Shown: positions 8,291-19,179, counted from the stretch's first letter. The stretch: DNA of 30,368 nt from Sperchopsis tessellata (GCA_033557685.1 JAWQRN010000388.1:1-30368), one strand, 5' to 3'. Program-made: numbers and translations. The notes: a model not told the origin generated them from the sequence alone.

Positions 8291-9544
8291 GGGAAGCGGG
8301 AGTCAAAACAACTTAAAACAATCTCATAAGACATACTAAATACTACCAGGCACGCATGAGCATGAGCAAATCAGCCGTCACAAGCATACTCTTAAATTTA
8401 TTTATATTTCGCAAATTAATCTTTCTCATTGTTATCCCTTGATGTTGGCTTGGTTCACCGTCACCACACGCAAACCGAAGGATCTATGGTTTGAGAGGCT
8501 GATTTCACAAATGCACATACCAAAAGTGTCTGAACCCACGTTGGTTATGACATTGTCGTTGCAGATAGCAGACACAGATGTGATTCGCGTAAGTGAGGAA
8601 ACCGCAACAGAAATCCCATACGATGTGAAAAAAATTTTAATACTGCATTGTCGCTTCATTTTTGTTTCAACTAAAAAATAGGATAAATAAATATAGCACA
8701 TCTTAAAAATATGTAAATCAATTATACCTTGTCTGTAACTAAGATACGCTCTTTCGAACACACCACAAAACTGTAACGTCTTAATAACTAAGCGCTTACC
8801 TTAACGACTGCTGAAAGTTATAAATACATACAAAGGGATTCTTCGTTCACTCATATGCACGCTGCACTCTTTCTCCATGGAATAGTTCACGCCTTATTAG
8901 AGATGGGCAATAACGTTCTTTTTACGAATCCGTTCACTTGTTTGTAAGTAATTTAATTATTTAATTTCATAATACAAGAGTATTAAATGTTATATTATAT
9001 ATCTTATTATATATGTTATATTGTATAGCTTATATAACAAAAAAAGCAAAGTATATTGTTGAACTACTTAAAACTGAGTTTTAACAACCGGTTTCTTGAA
9101 ACCGGTGGAAACCGGCTGAATGATACCACTGTATTTAGCGTTTAAAATTTTACGATGTACCCTACTAAAATCTAATTAGAATGAAAATATTAACTTTGTG
9201 ACAATGTTTCATTTTATGCGCTTATGTCAAATGCATTACAAAATGTATTTTATGTGTAACAACATCACTTTTCTACTTTAATTAATATAGTCGTTTAATA
9301 AACATTAATAGGTGGTTGAAGTGCAAAATCGCTTGCAATTATTTTAAGCTTAAACTATATTTTAGTCCTGAGCTAGTGCCCTGGACAGTGGGTGACACAC
9401 AATGACATTAATTATGCGTACGAATTCGACATGGGCACTAAATCCTAATATCTATATTTGCCAATTCGGACATGGACTAAGGCAAGCGGATAGTCTTGTT
9501 TTTGGAGTAGGTAAAATTTACCTTAAAAGGTACATATGTATCTA
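8291..9544. other. AT-rich DNA with possible hAT-like end
   Basis: No coding motif was recognised; the overlapping open frames near 8432-8761 on both strands look like chance. At 8898 the sequence TAGAGATGGGCAATAACG resembles a hAT-family terminus. At 9089-9117 there is an ACCGGTTT / AAACCGGT inverted repeat followed by another AAACCGG, a pattern also common near hAT ends. I did not find a matching right terminus or an 8-bp duplication, so no element is delimited. Confidence 0.4.
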
Positions 9545-10634
9545 TCACAGCACTTTAAATATAAATTGAAAAATTTCTGCTTTAGAAAACATCAAGGAAT
9601 GGTAGTCGTTTTCTTCGATCTCCATGATAAATTGGATATTATTTTGAGAGTTGAGGTGTCCAAGAAAGCGATGTATTTCTTCAATACCGTGTGACCACAC
9701 CACTATTGCATCGTCTGCGTATTTCAGGGAATGTAACTGTTTGGAGGAGGCAGTGTATAGAGCCGTTTCTTTGAAAGAGTTTATGTAAATGTTCGCCAAA
9801 GTTGGAGATAGTGGGGAGCCCATGGGGGCACTTTCAACTTGTTTGTAACGTTGTCCATCTTACATTAAATAGGTAGGCGGTGTCTGGCTAACTATGTGTT
9901 TGGTGTGTAGAAACTATATGGTCTCCATTACAGGAATATTAATAAAAAAGCGAGAAAACGTTAAAGTTTATTATCAAGTCAGTTCACTGTAATTTTAGAG
10001 CTTTGATGACCTCGAGAAGATGATTTTTACAAACCATTTGGTGTTTTCGGCAGGTGGCTGGGGTCTGGAATTCTAGAAACCGGTTTAAGTTATGTAGCGG
10101 TGCTCCAATAGAGCTCATAAACGGTTTTGTGGATCCTTAGTATACCGTTTCTGGAATGTGTCAGAGACGCTTTTATTTTGTTTTGAGTTGAGTTGATAGG
10201 TGGCTAAGTCCGTTTCCATGGGTTTGTACAATTTGTCGTTTAGGAGGATGTCGTTCATCTTCTTATGGTAGTATTTTGTATTTATGACAACTGTTATATT
10301 TCCTTTATCTGCAGGTAGTATTATTACCTCTGGATTTTATTTGTCTTTCATAATGCCAGGTTTTTGTTTCTTTTAAGAGGTTCTGTTTCGGTGGTTGAGA
10401 TGATAGAAATATACGGCATTTGTCTTGTAGAACTTTTTCAGCTTCTTCTATTGTTACGACGTCGAGGATCGGCTCGATTCTTGTGATTATGGTTTCTACA
10501 AGAATTTGATTGGGTGTGATTGGAAAGTTGAAACCTTTTGACAAAGTTGAGGTAGTAATTGTATCGAAGACGAGAATTAAGGAAATGTTGTGCATTATTG
10601 CCGACCATATAAGTGCCACCATCAGCAGCTTCTG
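9545..10634 (-). pseudogene. Second-family Penelope-like element, N-terminal region and RT
   Basis: Minus-strand reading begins near 10634 and gives STLSKGFNFPITP, then IITRIEPILDV and EEAEKVLQDKCRIFLSSQPP (10545-10390). Next comes the block EVIILPADKGNITVVINTKY (about 10325-10265), with an in-frame stop just before it. Degraded palm sequence follows (MSSIGAPLHNLNRFL near 10110-10065; FNVFSLF). The best-preserved part is 9823-9545: MGSPLSPTLANIYINSF, then LKYADDAIVVWSHGIEEIH with YADD at 9710-9721, FLGHLNSQNNIQF and EIEEND. It is cut there, before the thumb and GIY-YIG domain. YADD rather than YVDD, and divergent sequence, separate it from the other PLE copies here. It retains the N-terminal part that those copies lack. 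It abuts jockey sequence on the right, so one has inserted into or truncated the other. Confidence 0.87.
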
Positions 10635-11400
10635 ATTGTCTTCTCACGAAGACGCGTTAACCCGATGGCTCCCTTGGAGTTATTCAAAGCCGACATCCCC
10701 TGGAAGGATACAGCCAAATACCTAGACATTACACTAAATAGGCGGTTGAACTACCAGAGCTACACGGACACTGTTCTGAATATGGCAACCGGACCGTTTT
10801 GCAAACTTTACGCCCTGTTAAATAGCCGGTCGAAATTATCGCTCGATACAAAACGTGCGCCAGAGCATGACCCAACCGGTGCTCATATACGGTTCCGCAC
10901 CATGGTTGTACGAATCTGCGTGAATAGAAAGCTTGCAGGTATTTCAGGACATTAAACTGCGGGCCAGTACTGGTGCGCATTTCTTCGTTCATAATCGCCA
11001 TCTTATGGTCGACACGGTGGATAAGTTTGTCTACCCAAAAACTATACGATGATGGACAGTCACACAACAAATCTATGATCCTTACTATAAACACAAAAGC
11101 CCCAAGCTCCTGCTTGAGTTGCGAGTATAAGTAGTGCAACACAATATCGGCTATGCCAGGAGGAACTCCTGAGCGGCACAGGTACGAGAGAGTTAAGTAT
11201 GTCCGAAATCCGCTCTGCTGAGGGGGGCTTCAGTACAGAAGTACTAACTCATATCCCTGTTCAGTTCTATATTATACACCAAGTATTTACCTTGAGGTAG
11301 ACATTTAGACTAAGTTTACCATTCTCTCCATTTTTAGTAAGAGGTTCAACAAGATGAAGGAACGGGGGATCCATGGGGTTGTGCAACGGCCAACCCCCAG
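10630..11400 (+). pseudogene. Jockey-clade ORF2 C-terminal fragment plus 3' UTR
   Basis: This is the RT thumb and C-terminus of the same family as the element at 1856-5035: PLELFKADIPWKDTAKYLDI, TLNRRLNYQSYTDTVLN, VDTVDKFVYPKT in shifted frames, and HKSPKLLLELRV with stop TAA at 11128-11130. Nucleotide similarity to 4340-5035 is obvious throughout. The 3' UTR retains AGGTAGACATTTAGACTA (near 11295-11315) and TTCAACAAGA (near 11345), which in the first copy lie closer together because of a deletion. The sequence CATGGGGTTGTGCAACGGCC near 11372 may still belong to the UTR. The fragment starts abruptly at about 10634 against the minus-strand PLE. Confidence 0.85.
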
Positions 11401-11449
11401 CGTAGCCTGTATATTGCAAGCAAGCTAAAGCTCTCCCTCGAAAGGAGAC

Positions 11450-12620
11450 TGCAACGGTGAAAGAGGTACTAGAGATACTAAAAGAAGCAAATGGACTCAT
11501 AACCCTTTCTATGAGGGAATGGTGACGTCTTGAACGTGGCTATACTCTGTTAAATCACAAGTAACTATGGAACATGGTCTCTATCCGAACTGGAGAGCGA
11601 TCACAATCCGGTGTTGCTTCGTCTGGCAGAAATGTAGTATTACTTTATAAACATTGACCACGCGGTAGGTGAAGCTTTCGCGCTGAGCTCTCCCGCAGAA
11701 GTTGATCTAGCCTTGGAAAAGCTCAGCTTCCAGCTACATTCTACGGCCTCCTGTCGGGGGTTTGCGAACTTATCGACTAATATAATCGTGTCAGAAAAGT
11801 CTGATAAAAGTATTGCAATCAGACCGACAAGATGCAAATGAATGCACTCCAGCGAGAAATCGAAGAGCCCGTTCAGGCACACCGGAACCAGACGTGGGTT
11901 GATACAACCTCGGCAATATCTCTGATTGACAAGTAATTTGGCAGTGCTAGTAGAAGATTGCTGAAATCTGCTATGGTTCATCAGGGGTTTTTTAGTGATG
12001 ATGGTACTTTTAAATTAAGCAAACATAAAACCCCCGGGCATGATGGGTCTTGGCAAAATTGCCTTGAAACGTCACACCGGGTATTAGAAGTGTATGCCAA
12101 TACACTGAATAGTATCTACATACACGTAAACTTTCCCACTATTTAGAAGTTGGCGAAGGTAATTGTAATCCCAAAATCGAGGAAAACGCATAGATAAGCT
12201 GCTTACCACCGACCTATTAAATTGCTCAGCAATCTTAGTAAAGTGTTTGAACTCATTTTGCACAGAAGACTGCTAGATCACATCTCATCTCAAGATTTGC
12301 TAATGGAAGAGTTCGGATTTAGGATGACTGCGCAAGTACTGCGGCTTCAATGAAAAGAGAAATAGAGCTGCTGTGTTTCTCGACAGTAAAAACGCGTTCG
12401 ACAAGGTTTGGTAGCCCGGACTGCTGTCTAAACTGATATACACGAGACTCCCGGACGTTTATGTTCACGTCATCAGATCGTATCTGAGCGACAGGAACTT
12501 CTATATCAGTAGCGAAGGAGTTGCGTCGACTAGCAGAGTTATAAGGGCATATGTACCGCAATGTAGCGTCATCGATTCTTTGTTGTTTAACTTGTTTGTC
12601 AACGCGGACCGGTACAATTG
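11450..12620 (+). pseudogene. Jockey-clade ORF2 fragment: endonuclease end, linker, RT fingers/palm
   Basis: The copy starts with the endonuclease C-terminus (DVLNVAILC, SNYGTWSLSELESDHNPVLL at 11527-11625), closely matching 3367-3470. The complete EN-RT linker follows (AFALSSPAEVDLALEKLSFQ, MNALQREIEEPVQAHRNQTW), a section deleted in the first copy. RT blocks are degraded: KHKTPGHDGSW near 12025, LSNLSKVFEL near 12225, EEFGFR with QFGFR damaged near 12310, AVFLDSKNAFDKVW near 12375, DVYVHVIRSYLSDRNFY near 12455-12505. Near 12598 the copy jumps from LFVN straight to a remnant of the YADD codons (GCGGAC), so motif C is lost in a deletion of about 30 bp. The region at 11400-11520 before the endonuclease is not assigned. 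Confidence 0.83.
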
Positions 12621-14089
12621 AGCGAGAGTATCAGGATAGGAACTTTACTACTCAAGTTCTTCAGTCATCAGGGTCAAAAATCTGCTATTTTCGTGTACAC
12701 TTAATCGCTGTGTTGGACATAAAATTACCGTCTGTCATATTTTATCCTGTTATTTATCAATTACTATGTGTTGTATTTATGTATCGTTTTATTCAATAGA
12801 TGTCTTAACTTTTTATCTTATCTTTTTTTTAATTACCATCGCTTCTCGATTCCGTGTACGTACTTGAGAGTTACTACGAACAAAACATTTATGAATGGGT
12901 CCTTCTTTATTTTCACTAGATGATCACGCCATTTTTCGTTGCTGGTTAAGCAAGTTAGTGTCTTCGAAAGCATAAAAATGGTCGGTTTGTTTCCATATTG
13001 GAACATAATCAAATTGTTGTTTGTTCATTTATTCAACATTGGCCTTTTTATCCACTAATTGCTAAATAGAAACGCCAGGCATTATGCCACCACAGCGGGG
13101 AATTTTTTCTCATTCAGTGTTCCCGTTCAAATATAATTATTTAACCAGCACGTGGTCACAATCACTTGCAATACAAATACAGTATCTTCCTACCCTCTTG
13201 ATAGACGATTAATGCTGAGGGCTTTTCTAAATCATTACAAACTAATGGAATTCGAATCAGTAATTCCTGGCTCACAATCCTACGAACTAACTACAGAGAA
13301 GTATTGAGGTGAGCATGTAGACGCCAACTTACGAATATACCTTACAAAAAATTTTGTTGTAGCAAACTTTCTATAGGCAAATCTAAATTAAAAGCAAAAG
13401 ATATATATTAAGTCAGTTTTTAAATGAGCCTGTCAAGATAATTATAACTACATTTATCATAAAAGCGGCATATATTACAAATTGGAAATCCATATTCAAT
13501 TTATTATGCAACACAACCTTCGTCGTTAGAACATCTCTTTAAACAACAGGCGAGCATGAAATCTTTGCTTGATAGTACAAATTAAAATAAGTACTTTTGC
13601 AAACATTTACTTTATTAATACCATTTTATTATATAAGGTTAATAATATTATCTTGACATAGTTGAATTAAATTATTATTAAACTTCTACTTGAAGATTTA
13701 TCTAGAATATATATGCTGAATTAATTATTAAACATACGTTTTCTATATTCTTGTTTACTTTTAAGATCAGTCACAAAGTCATGTATTATTTATTTTCAGA
13801 AAAGATTGTACATTCACATAAAGAATATCACAGTTATGAGTTTGTGTCAGAGATAGGCGGCATAAGCACCTCTATCTTAAATTAAATTTTATATGTTAAG
13901 GAAAATTGTGATATAAATTCGTTTCCTAAACTAAAAGTTTTTTTTTTTGTTTAATACAAATCTGGGAAATGCAGTTTTCAAGTCTCAACTCTGCGTATCC
14001 TGTTTACTAATTATAATAGAGCAAACGTATATTCTTTCATTGAGGTACAAGAAGCTAAAATTACAGCTAATACCGGCAGTTTTATTGGA
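12621..14089. other. AT-rich DNA, nothing recognised
   Basis: I saw no gene, RNA or clear repeat here. A minus-strand stretch around 13060-12850 reads for about 60 codons (including SKTLTCLTSNEKWRDHLVKI) but shows no family I can name. A T9-10 run lies near 13940. The 13947-14165 open frame has no recognisable features and crosses the PLE boundary. Confidence 0.55.
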
Positions 14090-14303
14090 GGTACGATTTG
14101 AAATTAATAGAAAGATGGATGACCATTTTCAAATTTGTCTAGTGGAAATGCTGAGAACAATATAAATCATAATCTAGGAGTGCATTAAATAGTAGGGGGA
14201 TAACCAGGTTGTGATAAATTGAATGGGTTTCCCCTTGTATCCTCTTGGAAATATAATTTATCGAAGTTCTGCTGAATCTCCACAAGAGACATACCTCGCC
14301 GGG

Positions 14304-14323
14304 ATCCTTTTGGCCAAAAGGAT
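14304..14323. repeat. 20-bp perfect palindrome in PLE 5' region
   Basis: ATCCTTTTGGCCAAAAGGAT is a perfect 20-bp palindrome centred on TGGCCA. The identical sequence occurs at 20608-20627 in the inverted PLE copy, while flanking bases have diverged. Function unknown. Confidence 0.95.
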
Positions 14324-14417
14324 ACGATCGCACCAAACAGGAGACGTATCCCGGAGTAGGATCCCACTGGCGCTTCGCAGCTACGTATAAATCGGCGTAC
14401 AAACAGTTAAATCAGTA

Positions 14418-14548
14418 TACGACTAACATTTTTGTGAGCTATGTGTCTGTCTATACTTACCACTTTATAAAACTGTACGGAAGCCTACACCAAGAACTTT
14501 TAAAAGTTTGGTGGCAGTTTGACTTAGCACTTCTAGGAGCTACATGTC
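14418..14548 (+). repeat. PLE 34-bp tandem repeat array, copy 1
   Basis: Four diverged units start at 14424 (TAACATTTTTGTGAGCT), 14458, 14492 and 14525 (TAGCACTTCTAGGAGCTAC), a period of 34, 34 and 33 bp. The last start is again exactly 24 nt before the hammerhead-like core, matching the block at 5071-5202. Confidence 0.8.
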
Positions 14549-14602
14549 TTGATATGTCCCCTGAAATGGTGGACAAAACGTCGGAAAAAAGCTAACACAA
14601 GG
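14541..14602 (+). ncRNA. Hammerhead-like motif in PLE copy 1, decayed
   Basis: TTGATAT (14549-14555), stem II strands GTCC (14556-14559) and GGAC (14571-14574), and AAAA (14575-14578) in place of GAAA. GTCGG (14580-14584) and GCTAAC (14591-14596) stand in the stem III positions but pair poorly. Stem II is intact, while core positions 9 and 12 are mutated, so this copy should be inactive. Confidence 0.62.
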
Positions 14603-14649
14603 TTATCTCCAGGATAACCTAAAGATATCTATTATGACGGTGGAAGTGT

Positions 14650-15770
14650 ACATACAGAACTAAACACCTCTACGGGGAGGCTACCTGCCAAGAAACCCGC
14701 CAATTTGGAAACCTTCGCCAGAAAAGGAGCCGTATTCTGAGCGTTCTTAGCTTTCCTGAAACGTTTTTGAGATCACCGAATAATACCTACCTATTGTAAA
14801 ATCAAATAGCCCTTGACATCTAAAGGAAAAAATCTACTACAAATAAGTAGAATTCTGCTTAGCCTCATGATTCTCACATTGCTAGGATTTACAAACTCCC
14901 GAAGATCCACAAACCGGGAATAGAGTGCCATTTAATCTCCCACTTATCAGCTCACCATATTTCTCATTCCCCAACTCAGCCAATTTATCGGGACATCACC
15001 ATCATATATCAAGAACTCTGCCCATTTCATTGAGAATATTTATAATACGGTTCATAAAAAGAACGATCTGTTCGTAGTTTACATGTAGTTTCTCTGTTCA
15101 CGAAGGTTCTTAGTCACGATTCCATTCAGATTGTTCTCCAGCTGCTGGCTAACAAGTCTTTCCCATCTACCATAGCCAACTTAGCAGAAGTATGCCTAAG
15201 ATCTGCATACTTTATGTTTCTCGACGAGTTCGATGACGAAACTTCTGGTGCTGCAATGGGATCTCCACTCTTCCCGATCATCGCAAACATTTTTATGGAA
15301 GCTTTCTAGGAAGAAGTTTTAACATCTGCTCCTCTGAAACCGAAATGTTACTTTAGGTACGTAGATGACACTTTTGTAGTGTATCCTTATGGTTTTGAGA
15401 CTCTAGATGATTTTCTATGATATATTCACCACACCGATATTTTATTCACGATAGAAGTTTTTGGGTCAATTCCCTTCTTGGATGTCCTTGTTGTTAGACG
15501 TGCTGATGGCATACTAATAGGTACCTTCATGCCACATTTACATACTACCCCTCACATAAATTATCACTAGTCAATTCTCTAGTCAGAGCTTTCAGTCTCA
15601 GCGAAAAAGATAATTTATCTGAAGAACTTAGTAAGATCAAAACTACTCTCATAGCTAATGAGTACAAATATTCGGATATACAAAGGACCATCCAGCCTTT
15701 TAAATGCTGCACTTTCTAGCCAGAATCTGTAAGCTATTGGCCATGTTTACTTGTCGTACGCGTAGAATCA
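14650..15770 (+). pseudogene. PLE polyprotein remnant, RT without N-terminal half or endonuclease
   Basis: A short N-terminal segment reads HLYGEATCQETRQFGNLRQK and LRSPNNTYLL (14665-14800), like the start of PLE proteins. The reading then jumps within about 60 bp to IYKLPKIHKPG (14889-14920), skipping the ILPADKG region present in the PLE at 9545-10634. RT blocks follow across frameshifts: HVVSLFTKVLSHDSI (about 15080), LLANKSFPSTIANLAEVCLR (15144-15204), YFMFLDEFDDE, AAMGSPLFPIIANIFMEAF then a stop (about 15250-15309), and LKPKCYFRYVDDTFVVYPYG with YVDD at 15358-15369. The thumb gives IPFLDVLVVRRADG (15470-15510), SLVNSLVRAFSLSEKDNLSE in pieces, and IKTTLIANEYKYSDIQRTIQ (15640-15690). The end (ACLLVVR near 15740) lies before any GIY-YIG motif. 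Confidence 0.87.
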
Positions 15771-15900
15771 AAAAGTCTGTATATAGCTATTACCATGTTT
15801 GTTAATAAAACATCACGAAAATTGACCTGGCAAGGTTCTAATAATACCAGGAACGAGATTGATTACACACTCGCTAATAAAACCTTCAAATAAAACTGAA

Positions 15901-17319
15901 TAGCTCTGAAATGTTTTGACACTGTTCGGTTAGATGTAGAATATATTTAAATGTAAAATTATAAAGATTTATATTAACAGCTGTGACAGAAAAATACACT
16001 TGAATTATCAAAACTTCAATCAAGAACTATCTCCACTACATAATAAGAACAGATTTGCTACTCTAGAGGGATATAATGATGCCGATAATATGTTTCAAAT
16101 AATAACAGATACGGCCAGAGTGATAGGTAGAACTGCCCTACAAAATCAGAATTGGGAATTAAAAATTAACGTTAAGACAAGAAGGCAGAATATAGAGTAT
16201 GTGGAACGTTCAAAGTGGAGCATTTTTTGATGGCACAGGAAAGACGTCTGGGAGAAAAGGATGTAGCTTCGCCATTTTCTTTTGTAAAAAAAAAAAATTT
16301 TGATCTCTATACACCTATAATAAAATCACATTAAAATTTAAAAATGATGTGATTATTTCATCACTCTCAAAAAAAATCACAAAAAATGGCTCATTTTCGG
16401 GCGTCTAAAGGGTTTTCTCCCCTTAAGTCATAAAACTTATACAAATTATATAATTATGAACGTTTATGTTTTTCAAGCAAAGTCAATAGATATAATTTTA
16501 TGTTAAACTTTCGTATATTACACCCAGTTATTGTTTCCAAATCAAATTGTGCAGCGACGTCACTTCAGTCACAACAGATGGTATAGCATAATAAATCAAA
16601 TTATGTAAAGTGAATCGGAATTAAAGCTACAAATTGATCACTCATCTATACAGTATTTTATTTTCTTTGGAATAGTATCAACTTTACATTCTTGTAATTG
16701 ATGCAGACATAATAAGCAATACTTACGGTTGTTAAATGTATACTCGCCAAGTTACATTCCTTTTACTTGATAACAGTTAATGTAATATAGGTAACTTGAG
16801 AAGTAGAATTGACTTATAATTGTTTATAGGTCAATTTATTTTAATTGAAGTTAATACGGACAATATCATCTGGCATTTTATCAACCAGTACATTCCTATT
16901 TCAAAAACACTGCTGCGAATGCACATTTTGTAAAACATAAATTATTACATATACATGTAAAATAATCTAGAATGAAAGATACACATTTTTAAATACTATC
17001 AAGATAAAAAAGATAAAGAAGTAACTTCTGTCTCGGTTTCGTTGCCACGACGCAATATTTTTTAAAAATTGATTTTGAAAAAATATTCATTACAAAAGTC
17101 TAACATAAAATTGTATCTATTGTCGTTAACTAGACTTTCTTATGTGAAAGTAAAATATAAAATTATTTCTTAAGATGTTCGCTTGAAAAAACGTAAAAAT
17201 ACAGAATTACATAATTTGTATAAGCTTAATCGTACAATGGAATGAAAATATCGGAAAGTAGGAACCTGTAGGATACTTCTATTTTTAATGACCACATCTA
17301 CTATCTCTATGTTGTCCTT
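15901..17319. other. AT-rich DNA with one weak LINE-linker-like frame
   Basis: Mostly unassigned. The plus-strand frame 16000-16230 (76 codons) includes LHNKNRFATLEGYNDADNMF and TARVIGRTALQNQNW. The pattern NRFxxLE followed by an A-x-x-V-I-G block resembles the endonuclease-RT linker of some LINEs (for example RTE-type), but no RT or endonuclease is seen beside it. A poly-A run (16287-16298) and poly-A-rich sequence to 16385 follow. Nothing was recognised from 16440 to 17319. Confidence 0.4.
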
Positions 17320-18180
17320 TTTTCAGCATCACGGAGTATATGCTGAACTTCGCTGCAACAAAAAGGTAGATCCCCAGGCTGCAATGTTCTTCCGGGAGTC
17401 CATTCACAATGTCGGCGTTAAAAAAATACCTATGTCTCGTCTTCAGGCATTCTAAAACCATATGTATAGAAGTCCCTCGGACACGGTACCACGTGCACCG
17501 ATCATATTGTGCAAGGCCAGCACGGCGGAGAAAAACCGGGTCAGCAAGGCGATCCTTCGTAAGTCTCCATTAAACAGCTTTCTCGTGACCCAGCACGGGA
17601 ACGAGGAAAAACTACCTCCAATATACAGCGCCCCCCTCCGAAATGGCACTTAACATGGGTGTCTTGATTCAGTAGCATGTTTTTAGGATTATATTTAAGA
17701 CAGTGTGTCGATTTATGCTTCCATCTAGGGCAAAGGATTCTCCGTCATGTTTTACTGACCTGCTGAAAGGTTTCATGTTTGGGCCTTCCATCAGTTTTGC
17801 GGGGTGTTCTTCTATCCTGGCATTAAGGTGTTCAATATTTTCCTGAAGTTGGTGCGAAGAGTATTATGCACTTGCACTCTCTCAATATTCATCAATTTTG
17901 TGAAAGCCTAGACGGCTCCACAGATTTGAGGGTAGGAGTTCAGGGAGAAGGATATTATGTTTTAGAGGAATCTGTAAAAGGTCTGTGGTGACGGACAGAT
18001 AGTCACCATAGTCGGGTTTAAAGATTGAAAAACTTGAGAAGCTGTCGAACAAATCTAGAAGTACGTGGTCTTCCAGTGTTATTGGAGAGGAGAAAAAAAA
18101 TCTGCCATGTTATTCCAGGGCCCCCATGTCGTTCTAAATTCCAATCCAATAATTGTTTCCAGTGGCAAAACTATGTAAAA
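17320..18180 (-). other. Possible degraded continuation of Tx1/L1-like element
   Basis: This interval is less AT-rich than its surroundings and lies directly downstream, on the minus strand, of the RT fragment at 18181-18615. The minus-strand frame 17649-17452 (MPFRRGALYIGGSFSSFPCW onward) and scattered readable pieces could be the decayed thumb and C-terminus of that element. I see no diagnostic motif, so this is inference from position and composition. Plus- and minus-strand open frames at 17452-17653 overlap and cannot both be real. Confidence 0.35.
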
Positions 18181-18615
18181 CTGAAATAGACGAATCTTCG
18201 ACCCTAAGTGCACGAGGCGCAAGCCTCCAATGTGAATCGGCAAACACAAATGTCTCTCACAGACCCAGTGTTTCCTTCCACATCAGAAAGTTGGATGCAC
18301 CCAATGAGGAAATCAGAAAAACCAAACCTGCCCAAAAAAGCCCACATGCAACCATGATTAACCCTATCGAAGGCACCACCTTGGTCTAAAGATACTTTAG
18401 CCAATGGGCGATTTTCTTCATTGGCTAGATGTACAAGGTCACGGTCATATATGGATCTATTTGGAATGCAGTATGTCTGATCTGTGTGAATAATGTTTGG
18501 CAAGATGGGTTTTATTCTGTTAGCTATTGCCTTCAATAGGATTTTGTAGTCTGTCGTAAGCAAGGATATTGGTCGCCAATTTTTCAAATCAAGCGGATCT
18601 CCCTTTGCGTGTGTG
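18181..18615 (-). pseudogene. Tx1/L1-like LINE reverse transcriptase fragment
   Basis: The minus strand from 18612 reads GDPLDLKNWRPISLLTTDYK, then ILLKAIANRIKPILPNIIHT, DQTYCIPNRSIYDRDLVHLA, and PLAKVSLDQGGAFDRVNHGC (expected DQEKAFDRV). The combination NWRPISLL-YKIL-KxIANRIK-DQT-RSIxD and the LDQxxAFDRV motif is typical of L1-superfamily, especially Tx1-clade, RTs rather than the jockey/CR1 type seen elsewhere here. The frame stays open for 127 codons (18587-18204) and then loses similarity after the palm (FLGRFGFSDFLIGCIQL). No YxDD motif was found. The 5' boundary at about 18612 is abrupt, next to a GTGTGTGT stretch. Confidence 0.82.
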
Positions 18616-19084
18616 TGTTTTTCTACTTTAGAGTCCTATCATTATGCATTCCTAACATAAATTTATATACACACAGTTACTCAACCATACATTCTTCAAA
18701 ATGTATCCGCACATTCACGCCCTCTTCTCTTTCTCACTGCTTAACGTGTTAGTAGTAAATTACATTTTTCTTATATCTTTGTTTCATACAAAGGTACTTA
18801 TTACAATGTTAGTTATTTTATATTTATCGCACAATTTTACACATTCATGCAAATATTCATTTAACCAATATCTGCAGATCATCATCCCTCACCCTGCAGA
18901 GAGCCACTCCCTCAGCCCATAGAGCCATGAAATCCGCAAAATTATTACTTGAACGGTACCATAAATATCCTTTTATGATCCTTGTCTTAACTAAGTTACT
19001 GAAAAACATTCGAGGGTCATCGACATCAATGTTATCTTTGCAATATTTTATATTTACTAGATAGGTTGCATATTTGGCTTCTGC
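18616..19084. other. AT-rich DNA, nothing recognised
   Basis: No motif, RNA or repeat was recognised. The 18701-18922 plus-strand frame is hydrophobic and low in complexity and looks like chance. The right part borders the decayed 3' end of the minus-strand PLE. Confidence 0.5.
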
Positions 19085-19179
19085 GACTAGATAATTAGGT
19101 CTATTTTCATGATATATTCTTAGTAAACATGGTATTTCATATATACAGACTCTTTGATTCTAAACGTACGGCAAGTAAG

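Larger units (their letters stand above)
14090..15900 (+). mobile_element. Penelope-like element, internally deleted copy 1
   Basis: The left boundary (GATTTGAAATT near 14095) is where similarity to the inverted copy at 19085-20820 begins. Order: a 5' region with a 20-bp palindrome (14304-14323), a 34-bp repeat array, a hammerhead-like motif, a short N-terminal coding piece, then the RT. The GIY-YIG endonuclease and most of the N-terminal region are missing. The right end is approximate, near 15910. Confidence 0.85.

Noticed and set aside
8432..8761. Overlapping open frames on both strands (109 and 80 codons)
   Set aside because: They read through the same bases in opposite directions with no recognisable motif, start context or neighbouring exons.
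12841..13070. Minus-strand reading with SKTLTCLTSNEKW as a possible host exon
   Set aside because: It has no family I can recognise, no splice-site support and no neighbouring exon.
14139..14402. 87-codon minus-strand frame, with a similar 72-codon plus-strand frame at 20566-20784
   Set aside because: The two are in the matching 5' regions of inverted PLE copies and look at first like a conserved gene. Both run against the PLE direction, cover the palindrome and diverge by indels, so DNA-level homology explains the resemblance.
17452..17653. Overlapping open frames on both strands (65 and 63 codons) as a host gene
   Set aside because: The frames are near-complementary and show no recognised domain; the region more probably belongs to the decayed Tx1/L1-like element.
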